A DNA stretch of 64,000 bases from Artemia franciscana (Eukaryota > Arthropoda > Branchiopoda > Anostraca > Artemiidae). The notes beneath the pieces were generated by a model. It saw only the letters and a list, made by a program, of their open reading frames with translations. It did not search any database and was not told where the DNA came from. Where the stretch lies: the NCBI RefSeq assembly GCF_032884065.1, contig NC_088871.1, positions 16,612,472-16,676,471 of the forward strand, in the 5' to 3' direction. The stretch's first letter is position 1; each line of letters opens with the position of its first letter. This document shows positions 23,113 through 35,481 of this stretch, piece by piece. The position numbers and the translations under genes are program-made.

Positions 23113-25435
23113 CTTAGGAAAAATAAGCTACATATAATATTAAGAAAGCCTCATTCTACTTCATTCCTCACTGTCTACTTTTTACTAAGAAATGATGTTA
23201 ACTTTATTTGACTAAAGAGGAAAAGGCAAACTTGTCTTGTTTTATTAAAGAATGATTCTTTTACTTGGTAGGACACAGAAGGAATAATTATTTGATAAAA
23301 CATAGCAAGTTCACTTATTCTATGAACTCCACCCATTCCACCTTTTCCCAGACATCCCTTACCTTGCAACTCTTTTCTAGCACTATCCTAGCTTCTCTTC
23401 AATCCTTCCCTATTCCCTTAGAGACCTACCCAACTTGACTCCTTCCCATCCTATCAATGTAATAACAAACTTTGTGTCTTATTATGAATTGGAGTTACAC
23501 TATTCATGTGACTCAGATTTGGGAGTTTTTGGGGATACAAGTTATCAAATAACGAATGGCATTAGAATTTTTTTTTCCTTATCCCACCTCAGAACAACCT
23601 ACATAATTTCACTCTTGATCCTGCCTTGCCATTGCTCTTATTACTATACACCATGATAAAAAGAGTGATTTTATTGACATAAATATCTCTCCTATCCCCT
23701 GCATTCTTGCCCAGTACTCCAAATTAAAATAATTTCCAAGGATTACTAAAACTGATCAACTGTCATGCTCTCCAAATTATTTTAGATTTCCCAAATCCTT
23801 AGTAACTAATGCTGAAATCTATTTTGACAAGCTAACAAACTTGAGATGCTGTTGGAATTAAACTAACCATGTCTTATATCTCCCACAGAAGTACAATTCC
23901 AAGACCTTGGATCCCTCTTTTATCAAATTACTGGAAATATGATATCTAAAACTAAGACTAACTTTTACTCCAGAATAAATCATTCCAGTCCCTAATTTAT
24001 TTGACGATCATGAAAACCATTGGCTAAGCATCAAGCCAAAATTAGCACCACATCATTTAATGTTACTGCAATAGCTCTCTTTTATTACTTAAACAACCAA
24101 AAAAGTTGATGAAAAGCATAGGCTCATCTAGAAATTGCAGATTAATGCTGATCTTCTCTTTTAAAGTATCCTATTGCAGGACATTTTTAGTTGGTCATTT
24201 GATTTGTTCTTCTAAAATCTCTGCATCCCCCTTGTTGATTTGTTCTTCTGAAATCTCTGCATCCCCCTTGAATTACTTACTGTAAAAATTTATGGACCAG
24301 GCATCTGAAGCTTTATTTAACACTGTGGTTCAGCAACAAGCTGTGTGTGCAAAGGAGTCAATTCAGAGGAATTCACTTATTACCTGTTACAGTTGGACCC
24401 AGATACTAGTGGTGAGGCTTGTACACTAAATGTGTACTGTTCTGAGAACCTACATGCTCTTAAGTGCACACAGAAAGCAGCAGTTCTTACTGAAAAGTAT
24501 AAATTGGAGTAGAGCAATTGGTTCATCATGTATTCCAGATTCAAAGAAGAGATGTGCAGATTCAAAATTTTGGCTTCAAGTTTGGCATGAGTGCAGCTCA
24601 CCCAGACCAAGGCCCTGTGAACACAGTATATTACCCGAAAGTTTTGACTTTATGTGGTTCCTAAGATATAGCACTGCAATGCAAATAGTGCCTTTTAGAT
24701 AGTTCAGCATACCCTTTGACATGTCCTTAGTATTCTAAGTTCAACAATTCATAAGCCCCATTTTGCTCTTTACTTGGGCAGCAGTTTTGCACTGGCTATG
24801 ATATTGTCCTCTTTACCCTGATGATAAATAAGGGGTAGTTCTTGGTTTAATAGCCCAATTCTCAAAGAGTGAGCAAGTACTATTAAAAAAATAACAGGAA
24901 ATGGGAAGCTGGAAAACTGGCTGAAGAAAGATTGGAAAATTGCAGCATTCCTAATCCAGTGTCAAAAGAATGGCAAGGAAAAACTGGAACTTAACAACAG
25001 ACAAAGGTATGTATCTATGTAAGTCAGCAATTCAACTATTTGTTTTGTATGGTATACTGGTATTGGGCAATTTAGCTCAAGCTATAAGCCACCTTACCCA
25101 TTTAATAAGGTTTAAAAGGCCACCCAGCATATAAACTACTTTGGTATATTAAAGAACTGCCATAACATCTATGGAGCTATGTATAGGACTTCCTCTAGAG
25201 GAAGAAATAACAAACAGTATTGTTAGACTGTAGATCTTGATCAATGTACTTCACAGACAGCAAATGTAAAATGAGAAAATCAAATACCATGTGGACACCT
25301 GTAACTCCTTACTGCTTAGATACAGGGAGATATGGATGTCTCATGATAATATATTGCCATCAGTAAAACCTAAATAGCAGTTTCAGAGAATTCTACAAAG
25401 GATAGAATAAAAGTGAAACAGGAGACTGTACTGCT
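23113..25435. other. No gene recognised; upstream of EXOC5
   Basis: Intergenic or 5'-flanking DNA with no convincing exon. A short direct repeat ('gatttgttcttct.aaatctctgcatccccctt') occurs at about 24198 and 24236. Confidence 0.45.
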
Positions 25436-27335
25436 TCACCTAACAAAACAAGAGCTCAGATGGCACTTCTGATGAGGTCAGAAGAGCCAAGAGCTCATAT
25501 GGTATGAGCTCTAGCAAAATTCTAAGAATCAATAGATTTATTTAAAAGGAAAATCAGAGACTTAATGCTGGACAGGATTTAAAATAAGAGCTCTGAGACA
25601 CAAGGTCCTTCTAAATATTAAAAATTTACTAAGATCTGATCACCCATTTGTAAGTTAAAAATACTTCATTTTTTTCTAATTTTTCCTCTCTCTTTAGCCC
25701 CCCAGATGGTCAAATCGGGGAAAACGCCTTTATTAAGTCAATTTGTGCAGGTCCCTGACACACCTACCAATTTTAATCATCCTAGCACGTCCAAAAGAAC
25801 CAAACTCACCAAAGCACTTGACCCCCCTAACTCCCCCAAAGAGAGCAGGTCAATTCCAGATACATCAATCATGTATCTACAACATTTACTTATTCTAACC
25901 ACCAAGTTTCATCCTGATCCCTCCACTATAACCATTTTCCAAGATTTTAGGTTTCTCCCTCCAACTCCCTGCAATGTCACCAGATCCAGTTGGGATTTAA
26001 AATAAGAGCTCTGAGACACAATATCCTTCTAAATATCATATTTCATTTAGACCTGATAACCCTGTTCTTACATTAAAAACACCTCAATTTTTTTAATTTT
26101 TCTAGATTAACAACCCCCAGCTCCCCCAAAGAGAACAGATCCATTACAATTATATCAATCATGTATCTATAACTTGTGGTTATTCTTCCCATCAAGTTTC
26201 ATCCCAATCTCTCTACTCCCAGTGTTTTCCAAGATTTCTGTTTCCCCCCTCCAACCCTCTTATGTCCCTAGATCCAATTTGAATTGAAAATTGATCATCT
26301 GAGACATAAGATTCTTCTATATATCAAGTTTCATTAAGATCTGATCACCCATTCATAACATACCTCAATTTTCACATTTTCCAAGAATTCCAGCTTCCCC
26401 CTCCAACTCCCCCAATGTCACTGGATCTGGTCTGGATTCAAAATGAGAGTACTAAAGCACAAGATCCTTCTAACTATCAAATTTAATTAAGATCTGATCA
26501 CCCATTTGTAAATTGCAATACCTCATTTTTCTAATTTTTCCAAATTACTCCCCCCCCCCCCAACCCAACCAAAGAGAGTGGATCTGGTCTGGTTATGTCA
26601 GTCATGTATCTTGGACTTGTGCTTATTGTTCTCACCAAGTTTCATCCTGACCTCTCCACTTTAAGCGTTTTCCAAGATTTCCAGTCCCCCCCCCCCCCAA
26701 TGATGCTGGATCCTGTCAGGATTTAAGATAAGAGATCTGAGTTATGAGGTCCTTCTAAATATGATATTTCATTAAGATCCAATCACTCCTTGGTAGGTTA
26801 AATTACCTCATTTTTCATGAATAACCCTCCCCCCAACTCCTCCAAAGAGAGCTGATCCCTTCTGGTTATGTCAATCATGTATCTAGGGCTTGTACTTAAT
26901 TTTCCACCAAGTTTCAACCTGATACCTCCACTCTAAGCATTTTTTAAGATTTTAGGTTCTCCCCCCACTCCCCCCAATGTCACCAGGTCCAGTGGGGATT
27001 TAAAATAAGAGCTCTGAGACACAATACCCTTCCAAACATCAAATTTCACTGGGATCCAATCACCTGTTCATAAGTTAAAAATACCTTATTTTTTCCAATT
27101 TAACTGACCCCTACTCCCCCCAGGTGGTTGAGAAAACAACCATTGGGAAAACAGCAATTTCTAATTTAATCTGGTCTGGTTCCTGATACGCCTGCCAAAT
27201 TTCATTGTCCTAGCTTACCTGGAAGTGCCTAAACTACCAGGACAGACAGACCAACCAACAGACAGACTGCCCAACAGAATCTGCAATTGCTCTGTGTCAC
27301 TTGGTTGATGTCAAGTGCCATACAAATTTGCAGCA
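25436..27335 (+). repeat. ~280-bp tandem repeat family, longest array
   Basis: About five to six diverged units. Each has 'ccaagatttc', C-runs, 'aataagagctctgagacac', 'ccttctaaat', 'tcattaagatc.gatcaccc' and 'aagagag..gatcc'. The array opens with 'aagagctcagatggcac' and closes with a 'cagacagac' stretch and 'tgtcacttggttgatg'. The same family occurs at 60838-61975, inverted at 36985-37690, and as an end fragment at 16285-16720. Defined ends suggest a mobile unit rather than a satellite. Confidence 0.8.
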
Positions 27336-27774
27336 GAGTTCATTCACAAATACAGAAAATCAGGGACTAAAATTATGATATGCCAGAATGCCCCTGGTAT
27401 GAATGAGAATTTAAAAGGACAAGGAACTATGAGACAAGTACAAATAGAAAGTATAGATAGGAATTATATGTAACTAACAAGCAAGTCTATCTTAAGTACC
27501 TTTAGAATCTTAAAAGCAGGCAAAAGAGTAATTTGGAATGTTGGGAAGCATTAAACAGACAATCTTTCACAGGAAATTAGTTTACACTGATTTCAGCTCC
27601 AGGGCACTGAATTGGTATGCAGGCAATGAATTGGTAAATGAAGCACTGGAGGGTGGAGTTTTAGATTTACAAGAGGGAAGATTAAACTTGGAAAGATCAC
27701 TGGGTGGCAAACTGAAGGATTATTATAGAAATTACTAAATTTACCATTTGGGATGTAGATATCTTCACTAACAG
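27336..27774. other. No gene recognised
   Basis: Intergenic. A 66-codon open stretch at 27538-27738 shows no recognisable similarity. Confidence 0.45.
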
Positions 27775-28167
27775 AGTATTCAGATAGCTAAGAAACAAAC
27801 ATACTTTTGCAATGAAAATTTCATCCTGAATCCATAAATGGCATTTGTTTCTTTTGTAAATTCAATTTCAAGCCCTTTACACACCCTCAAAGATGATATC
27901 TTTTTCTCTTATTTTAGATATAGCTTATATACCTATCTTAGCATCAAAATGGTTAAAACTGATTTACCTGTAAATTGTATTGACAGTGACAAAACTAAGA
28001 TTCAATAAATGCATGAGAAATGTACAATATGGGCAATATATTTGGATTAAGTTAGAAAGGATAGGTTAGGTCAAAATTGAATTTATAATGGCAATAAATG
28101 TCATATTTGTATTCAGGATGAAATTTTGATTCTAGAGGTAAGTTTGTTTCTTAGCTATGTGAATACT
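27775..28167. repeat. Short inverted-repeat element (MITE-like, ~393 bp)
   Basis: AGTATTCAGATAGCTAAGAA at the left matches the inverted right end TTCTTAGCTATGTGAATACT, and similarity runs inward for about 60 bp (both arms contain 'aaatttcatcctgaat'). No clear target duplication is visible and there is no ORF. Confidence 0.6.
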
Positions 28168-28184
28168 ATGTAAATACTACTTGT

Positions 28185-28975
28185 AATAACTCACCATAGC
28201 ACCAAACCACCTGAGGCCAACACAGCCATGCACACTCCTCCTCTATCCCAATCGATTCAAAGCCTCCCTCTTTACACCCTTACAAGAAGTTCCCACTTCC
28301 CTTGCCCCTAAATACAGACAACCTGCTTTCTATTATGTCCTAGACAGTTGGCAAAAAGGGCAATCTCTTTCATCCTTCATCTGCAGGATGTGCCCTAGCC
28401 ATCTCAATTTTTCTCTAATTATAGCCCTAGCAAGCAGGATTGCATAACACTTTTCATATAGCTTACTGTTTGAAATGCTGTCAGTCAGCCAGGTACCCAA
28501 AATAATCTGTAGGTAATTTCTCAAGAAAATATGTAAAGATTGATTATCTAATTTTTTTTGGAGTGCCTTTGCTTCAGAACAGTATTTCACAAGTGTCATC
28601 AAAGTAGCTTCTAATATTCTAATCTTGGTTCAAAGTCTTATCTTTTTATCCTTCCAAACCTTTTTTTCACTCTGAAAAAACACCCTGAGCCTTGGCTATT
28701 CTATTTTTAACATCTTCACTGGTCTCACATTTTTACTAATAATACTACCAAGGTAAGTGATGCTCTCTCTTTGATCTATCTTTATGTTACTATTCTTTAC
28801 CTTTTCATCTTTACTCATTGAGGATCTACCACCTTATCTCCTTAGAAACTTAAGTTTTCTTAACATTAATTTTCAAACCTATTCTAGCACCCTGCACTCA
28901 GAAAATCTCTATAAAGTCATTCATTTTGCTCATACTTTCATCTAGGGTACTTAAATCAACAACATAGGGTAAGAT
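28185..28975 (-). mobile_element. 3' fragment of an RTE-like LINE
   Basis: The minus-strand frames carry the end of a non-LTR RT protein: INVKKTK near 28880, then YLGSIISK near 28750, ALQKKLDN, LQIILGTWLTDSISNSKLYE and LRWLGHILQMKDE. The 'RWLGHVLRM' signature is typical of RTE-type LINE C-termini. A related fragment lies at 53815-54430. It is 5'-truncated with several disruptions. Confidence 0.7.
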
Positions 28976-29217
28976 ACCCAGTAGTCAGCCAGCTAATCCA
29001 CTCTTTAATAGCTAAATCACTGAAAATCTGTATCATTCCAATAGAAATTGGATTATTTCACCATGCATGTGCCAAAATCTTGCTAACAATTTTTGGACTG
29101 TATATCCTAATGACAGACACAGCCAACCTTGGATGGGCTTATTCTAAAGACAAGTGTTGTGAAACAGATGAGTTGTATTTATATAAACTAGGGTGTAGGG
29201 CTAAATTTAGTTTAAAT

Positions 29218-29843
29218 GGTAAAATTCTAGTTAATTGACTTCTTGCTATCTTGGAAAGGGCTTATGTTAGGAAAATGAAACTTTCAGGGATGGCTTTACA
29301 GGCTAAAGTATGTCCTGGGAAGGTATTTTGAAGTACCTACCTCTACTCCTTCTCTCTCTAGAGGGCCCTGACCTTTGATGACCTTTAAAAATATGTGTGC
29401 TATAAAAGTGAAACCTTGCAAAATAGATCTTTTGCTTGAATGAAGTACAACAAAGTTGTTTTCAGCTTCATAACTTTGCTCAATTCCATTTTATAAGGTT
29501 TTAAAGATATGCAAATACATTGCCTAAATTAAAAAAAAAACATTGATGTGGCTTAAAATTCTACTTGAATAACAGGAATTGCATTTTCAGAAATAAAGGC
29601 AGAGAGAAAGCAACTAGTAACTGGAAATTAAGGTAAAATGTTGTTTTGTCAAAATTTCAATAGGTATAGACCTGTCATGTAGGCAAAGTTCTGGGCCCTC
29701 TAGAGGGAGAAGGGGTGGAGGTGGGTACTTTAAAATACCTTCCCAGGTCATACTTTAGCCTGTAGACCCATCCCTGAAAGTTTCATTTTCCTAACCTAAA
29801 TCCTTTCTGAGATAGCAAGAAGTCAATTAACTAGAATTTTACT
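29218..29843. mobile_element. MITE with ~155-bp TIRs and 8-bp TSD, copy 1
   Basis: The inverted ends start GGTAAAATTCTAGTTAATTG, and the arms extend about 155 bp to 'gggccctctagaggg'. The exact 8-bp duplication GTTTAAAT flanks it (29210-29217 and 29844-29851). An 8-bp duplication is typical of hAT and some other superfamilies. The TIR start does not match classic hAT ends, so I leave the class open. Internal sequence is non-coding. The second copy is at 43497-44261. Confidence 0.85.
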
Positions 29844-29851
29844 GTTTAAAT

Positions 29852-30800
29852 ACAAATTTTGAAAGACCAGAGGCTTTCCAGGGTTATAGTCAACAGATCA
29901 TAACCAGTCTAGTGGCAATTACCAGTTAATAACAGCTATCTAACCATATAGGCCAACACATAATATCCAAGGTATACAGCCTGCTATTTGTGCATAGGAA
30001 AAATAATTTCTAATCAGAACATCTGATCCAGATTAGGCACTGGGTGAGTAGTGGGGGTCTTACCCTAAACTAGGAAAGTTTTCCTTCCCCATTTGAATCC
30101 AGGCTCTCATATTGTCTCTCTTGGACTCTGACTTGGCTATTAAGCAAGATATTAACTATATGGGACAATATGAGACTTATTGTTTGAGCATACCTAGCAA
30201 ATAATATAGGATTTTTAGAAAATGTTACTCAGAGAATGAAAATGTCACCATGCCTATTCTTTTGTTATTACAGTGTCCAGTTCAGAAGAGCCATAGGTCT
30301 ACAGTTGTCACCAGATCTGACAGCTTGCAAGATGTACAATGAGGATATTCTACAAAATAATAGGCCTAGGCCTCCCAACCACATTTAATAGCATCGGGTA
30401 GGTTAACCTATTCAGTGGGAAGGAGGGGGATGACACAAAGTTCTTTCAAGGCTGGAGCCTCTGGATAATTTACCAAGTCTTCCAATAATAAGAGCAGCAA
30501 TTAAACTATTTTCTTGTCGGCAATAACCCTAAAGCATAATAGGTAGCTTGTCAATCCTAGCCTATATTAATAGGTTAGTTAGCCAGGTAGAATCATGAAT
30601 AAAAACATTATCTACTTTAATAAGGCTCACAATGATTTCAATAAATTAAATTTTAGATAGCACTATTGTACCTTCCTCAATAATATAACATGAAACTGCT
30701 GAATTTAATTCCAAGAAATTCTACTACCACCTGAAACCTCATTGAAAACAAACTCGTTATTCTTGGCTATTCAATTAATTTATTAATTTATTTTTTTACA
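29852..30800. other. No gene recognised
   Basis: Intergenic sequence between the MITE and the zinc-finger remnant. No repeat or exon is evident. Confidence 0.45.
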
Positions 30801-30926
30801 AGCCATGAAGACATTCTACAGGACTTAGAGAAAGAATTCAATCCGTCTCAATGTTCAAATTATCACTTAGACATCAAATAAAAAACTCAGACAAATGTAG
30901 GGATATTAAGTTTAGGTTGTAGCTTA

Positions 30927-31499
30927 TTGTATGAAAAACACAATAAGAAATATGTAGCAATATCTGAAGTATGCAAAAAGGAATTTTCACGCAGATGTAG
31001 CTTGAATTTGCATATGAGAACCTTCACTGGTGAAAAAGTGCACGAATGTGAGGCATGCAAAAAGAAATTTCGTTGGAAGTCCAAATTGGCTGAACATATG
31101 AAAACTCACAATGGAGGAAAACCCTATGGATGTGAAGTATGCAAAAAGAAATTATCTTCCAAGCAGAGTTTGATTGACCATATGAGAACCCACAACAGTG
31201 AAATCCAATGTGAATGTGAAACCTGCAAACACAAATTTACTTCGAAGCGTGGTTTGGCTCGGCATATAAGAGCTCACAATGGAGAAAAATTCTATGAATG
31301 TGAAGCGTGCAAAAATAAATTTGCTTACATATCTAGTTGGACGAAACATATAAGAACCCACACTGATGAAAAACGGTATAAATGTGAGGAATACAAAAAG
31401 AATACAAAAAATGTCAAATGTGTGTGTGTAAATGAACCACTGTGTAATTCAATTTCAACTTTGTTAGTATCAAATAATGGATACATGCATCTCTTTTAA
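30927..31499 (+). pseudogene. C2H2 zinc-finger protein remnant (4 good fingers, 2 decayed)
   Basis: The open frame encodes tandem C2H2 fingers with TGEK-like linkers. Finger 1 lacks its first Cys and last His (ISEVC...HMRTF). Fingers 2-5 are intact: CEACKKKF...HMKTH, CEVCKKKL...HMRTH, CETCKHKF...HIRAH and CEACKNKF...HIRTH. Finger 6 decays at CEEYKK. There is no ATG at the start of the open stretch (it opens at TTG). The frame continues upstream across one stop to a possible splice acceptor near 30800 (reading DLEKEFNPSQ). C2H2 arrays usually bind DNA. This one looks like a broken or single-exon fragment of a larger gene, although an unusual functional exon is not excluded. Confidence 0.65.
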
Positions 31500-31714
31500 C
31501 ATCCCCACAAAAGGCTCCATGGCCTATGAACGTAGAGAAAAACATTACAGTCATATATATCAATATTCATAACAAAAGATAAGGGAAATAAATACGGAGA
31601 GGAGAAAAAAAAACAAAAAAAAACCAGAGAAATGCAAATAATTATATTAAACACCTTTTTTGTATTATTTACACTCAATTGAACTGGCAAACATATATTA
31701 CTATTATATTTATA

Positions 31715-31771
<57 letters not shown>

Positions 31772-31829
31772 AAGAAGAATAAGAAAAAAAAATAGCTCAA
31801 TTGACTTTTCATTGACTCTTCGACAGGAA
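31500..31829. other. No gene recognised; contains an (AT)n run
   Basis: AT-rich DNA with the dinucleotide tract at 31720-31766. It lies just past the 3' end of the minus-strand LINE fragment. Confidence 0.5.
31720..31766. repeat. (AT)n microsatellite
   Basis: About 47 bp of TA dinucleotide, possibly grown from the tail of the adjacent minus-strand LINE. Confidence 0.9.
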
Positions 31830-33317
31830 GTTCTAAGCCCTATCACATGCGTATATAGGGCTAATGTCCAACCTCACGGTTGGAGTTCTAACTACCAATA
31901 AAACATCAGAGTTACGAATTCCGTGAAGGTTTACGCAAACTTGGGGTTGTAACAAATTCAGAAAACAAGAGGGAAGTTTACTATGAAGATATTTATGAAT
32001 AAAAATAGCAAAGGATAGAAAATACTGTGGACAGAACCAAAGGGGCGAATTTTTTGACGCACTATTAGTATCTGAAACTAACTGAAGGACATTTTCATGA
32101 AGAAGAAAATGTGGTTTTAATAGGGAAGAGAAAGTACTCATCCAAACAATGGAACAGTAATTTATGTACGGCTGTACGAGAGAATTATAAAGAAGGTTTA
32201 AAATACATCAACGAAAAATATACCTTAGCTTGCGTGTCACACCTAAGTATGTTGACACTTTCAATCAGTGTGTTGTATGTTGACTAAGTATGTTGATTTT
32301 TCAAACGAAAAATATACCTTAGCTTGCGTATCACACCTAAGTATGTTGACACTTTCAATCAGGGAAGGTTAATATGGTTCTTAAATGAAAGATTCTCAAC
32401 GACAAGGACTCCTAGAAACCTAACAAACCTATTTTGTTGTCTAAAATAATACCTCTAAAACCTGGAAAGATATTCAAACCAGGAAATTACAAGCTAATTC
32501 ATGAAAAACAAAAAAAAATTAAGACTTGAAAAGATAGAGCGAGATTATTTGCTTCAAACCACTCGTAAGTACTGTCCACCAGTATTTGAAGCTTTATAAA
32601 AGAATCAATTTGATCCTACTCGGCACAAATCAGCGTACTATCATCAGCAACCGCAAATAAATCAACATTTTGTTCATTATATATTGAGTTAGGATACTGC
32701 AACTCATCTGGGTGACATATATTGACAAATGCACCTTGGAGCATATCTTATAGTCCAATATGAGTCAATGGCATATACAATGTAAGGCAAAGGACCAAGT
32801 ATAGACCCTTATGAAATTCCAAAGTCTACTTCGGTCTTAATATCAAATCCTGGATTAAAAAAAAAAAAACCGGCCATGAAGATAAGATTGCAACCATTCT
32901 AGTGCTTTTCCCCGAACACTGAAATGCGAAAATTTTGCAAGAAGAATATCATAGGACAAACTGTCTAAAGCTTTTCTCATGTCCAAAAAATATTGCCGCT
33001 GGCGTTTTTTTCAAGTCTAAAGAAATATTCACAAAATTGAGAAGGCCAATACAAGCCTGTTCAGTAGAATGCTTTGGACGAAACCCAAACAGGTGGTCAT
33101 GAAAAAATTTCTTCTCTGCTGAGAAATCTGCCAAACGAGAATGGAATGGTTTCTCAAAAATCTTGGGAATTGTGGAAAGAAGTGAAATATGCCGGTAATT
33201 TGAGGGATCATTTTTGCTACCATCTTTGTGGATGACGATTGTGCGCCTAGACTTCAGTGACTGAGGGAAAACTTCATATTCAAACGACCTATTAATTAGT
33301 TTTGTTAGCGCAGTCAC
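31830..33317 (-). mobile_element. LINE fragment: reverse transcriptase and C-terminus
   Basis: In transcript order: an RT N-terminal part (33317-32949; YRHISLLSTIPKIFEK, FGFRPKHSTEQA), motif B as GSILGPLPYIVYAID (near 32800), motif C as FAVADDSTL (near 32645), and a C-terminal block with LHGIRNSDVLLVVRTPTVRL (near 31900). That last block resembles the TRNS...RT ending of CR1/Jockey-like LINEs. Many stops and shifts are present. A direct duplication of ~62 bp (32211 and 32305) lies between motif C and the C-terminus. Confidence 0.7.
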
Positions 33318-34545
33318 TATCGCTGAGAGAATAGAACAATGAGATTAGGAATCAAAAACTTCTCAATTTTGTTGTTTGCGGATAACACTGCTCTAGTGGC
33401 GCATTCAGCACATGATCTACGCAAGCTACTGGATTTAACAGATTATTATCTAAAGATGAAGTGCCGCCAGGTAAAGGTTCAGAAATCAAAATTGGCTATA
33501 TTTAACAAGAGGAATGATAAATGTGAAAACAAATTTAACAAATTTAGGTTTAAAGGAGAGGAGATACAAGTTGTGGATAAAGTCAAGTATCTTGGATCTA
33601 TTTCTCAAAGTAATGAAAGATGGAATTCATATATAAAGGAAACGTTAAGCCGGGGAAGAGCAGCAATATTTTCAATTGTTACAGAATAATATAATACGAA
33701 TAATAAATTTGTTGCTACATAAAAGGGTCTTTTTATCGAGAAGAATGCCCATTCTAAATTACGGAGCAGAGATTTGGGGACAACAGAAAACGGCTCAGCT
33801 CGAATGGGTTCAATTAGGGTATTTTAAACGACTGTTTGGGCTACATAGAAAGACTCATTCCCAAGTTTTAAATGGGGATCTATGTATATGGCCACTAAAA
33901 AATTACAGACTGGTCTCAATGATTAAATTTTGGTTGAGAGTCGTCTCGTTACCGAGTGATAGGTTGTTTAAGACAGTTTATGAAGATTTACTTTCGCAGG
34001 GGAAAAAAAGATCATGGCCACTTCAAATAAAACACATTTTAGACAAAACAGGGTTTTCTTTTGTTTGGAATGAAGGTAGATGACCAATGGATATAAATGC
34101 AAATTGGGAGAAGAAGATCAAGATAGTACTAGAGAATTAAATGATCCAAAAACGGAGAGAGGAGATAAAAATAAAATCAGGAATATGAAAGTTTTATAAA
34201 AAGGTTAAGGCAGTTTATGAGCAGGAGCTGACTTACCAGCTAGATATTTCACGGTGTGGATGCAGCTCACGACTAATTGGCTAACAGTAAGCGCAAGATT
34301 TACAAGATATTCTAAAGAAAGATATGACAATGAAGACAGATATACTTGCCCACTTTGCTGAGTTGAAAAGGATTATCTGGTGCATTGCTTGAGCCGTTGC
34401 CAGGGGCTCTCTACGATAAGGAAAGGGTTATTTGGAAAAAATGAGTTGATACTTCCAGGTGTCTTAAATGGTACGTCGCCTCAGTTTATTTATAGAATAG
34501 TGCAGTATCTGAAAATTGTTTTAACTAAAAAAAAATCCTAGCATA
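33318..34545 (+). mobile_element. LINE fragment on the plus strand: RT palm to C-terminal Cys/His motif
   Basis: Opens directly at RT motif C (ILLFADNTALVAHS) and continues with VQKSKLAIFN and VDKVKYLGSI. It then reads ILNYGAEIWG...VQLGYFKRLFGLHRKT in the next frame, and ends with a CPLC...VHC...C zinc-like motif near 34345. It is 5'-truncated, with at least three frame breaks. The family differs from the minus-strand fragment it abuts. Confidence 0.7.
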
Positions 34546-35307
34546 AAGTAAAGGTTACGTTTCATTCAAGTGCTTTTTCCAAGCTTTTGGCTTGTTTTCA
34601 ATTACCGTACTTTCAAGTATTAAGTACTATTATTTGGTTAATTTAGTGTTTCGTTTAAGTGTTTTATGATTATCCCTGTTGAAATTTTATGTTATTTGCG
34701 CCTTCCATTTATATTATTTTACTGTGTTCATGACCGCATATTTGGCTTTAAAATACAATTATCTATCTACAGAGGTCCCTATGGTAATTAAGACATTCTT
34801 TCACGAAAACTCCAATATTATGTCTTTACCTCTTTATTTTTCAGAACCGGCTATAAAAAAGCGCTTTTCACTGATGATAAAAATGATGAACTGTTTTCTT
34901 ATTTTGTCGGCGAGTGGTGTTCGTTAATAAATATCAGCTATCAACCTAGATGCTCTTTTCTTGTAATAGAAAGAAGTATCTATTTTATTTCATATCAAGT
35001 AGAAGATAGCGAGCTTAAATTGCAGGAGAGGGACTGGGAGTTTCCAATGTAGGTCTTCACTCATAACACACAGATTCACTACTATAACATGTAAGACCCA
35101 TTTGGATTGACATTGTCTGGTCATAAAAACAAGAAGAGGGTGCGTGGACCGGTTTTGGTTTTCAATGACCCTGGAAATGATTATCTAATAAATTATCAAT
35201 GTCTGCACACGTAGCCTAAAATAATAAGAGGACCAGATCGTAATTAAATAAATCTTTTTTAAAAGCTAGTAATTCAAATTTCCTAAAGTAAGTGATAAAT
35301 TACTTCT
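34546..35307. other. No gene recognised; HYI 3' flank
   Basis: AT-rich intergenic DNA. A short + strand open stretch (34679-34927) is not recognisable. Confidence 0.45.
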
Positions 35308-35313
35308 TTTATT
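35308..35313 (-). promoter_or_regulatory. Candidate polyadenylation signal of HYI
   Basis: AATAAA on the minus strand, about 170 nt after the HYI stop codon. It is a short motif in AT-rich DNA, so a chance match is possible. Confidence 0.4.
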
Positions 35314-35481
35314 AAGTAACCTCTAACAACAATTGAGCCAATCCGATAACATAAACCCACTATAGATCTGAAAAAAAAAGAAAAAAAAGTTAGAAAACAA
35401 TAGTTTAAACAAAAACAAAAAGATAGCATGTTAAAAGCCATTATCGTTAAAACTACACAACAAGAACACAAATGAAGAAAG

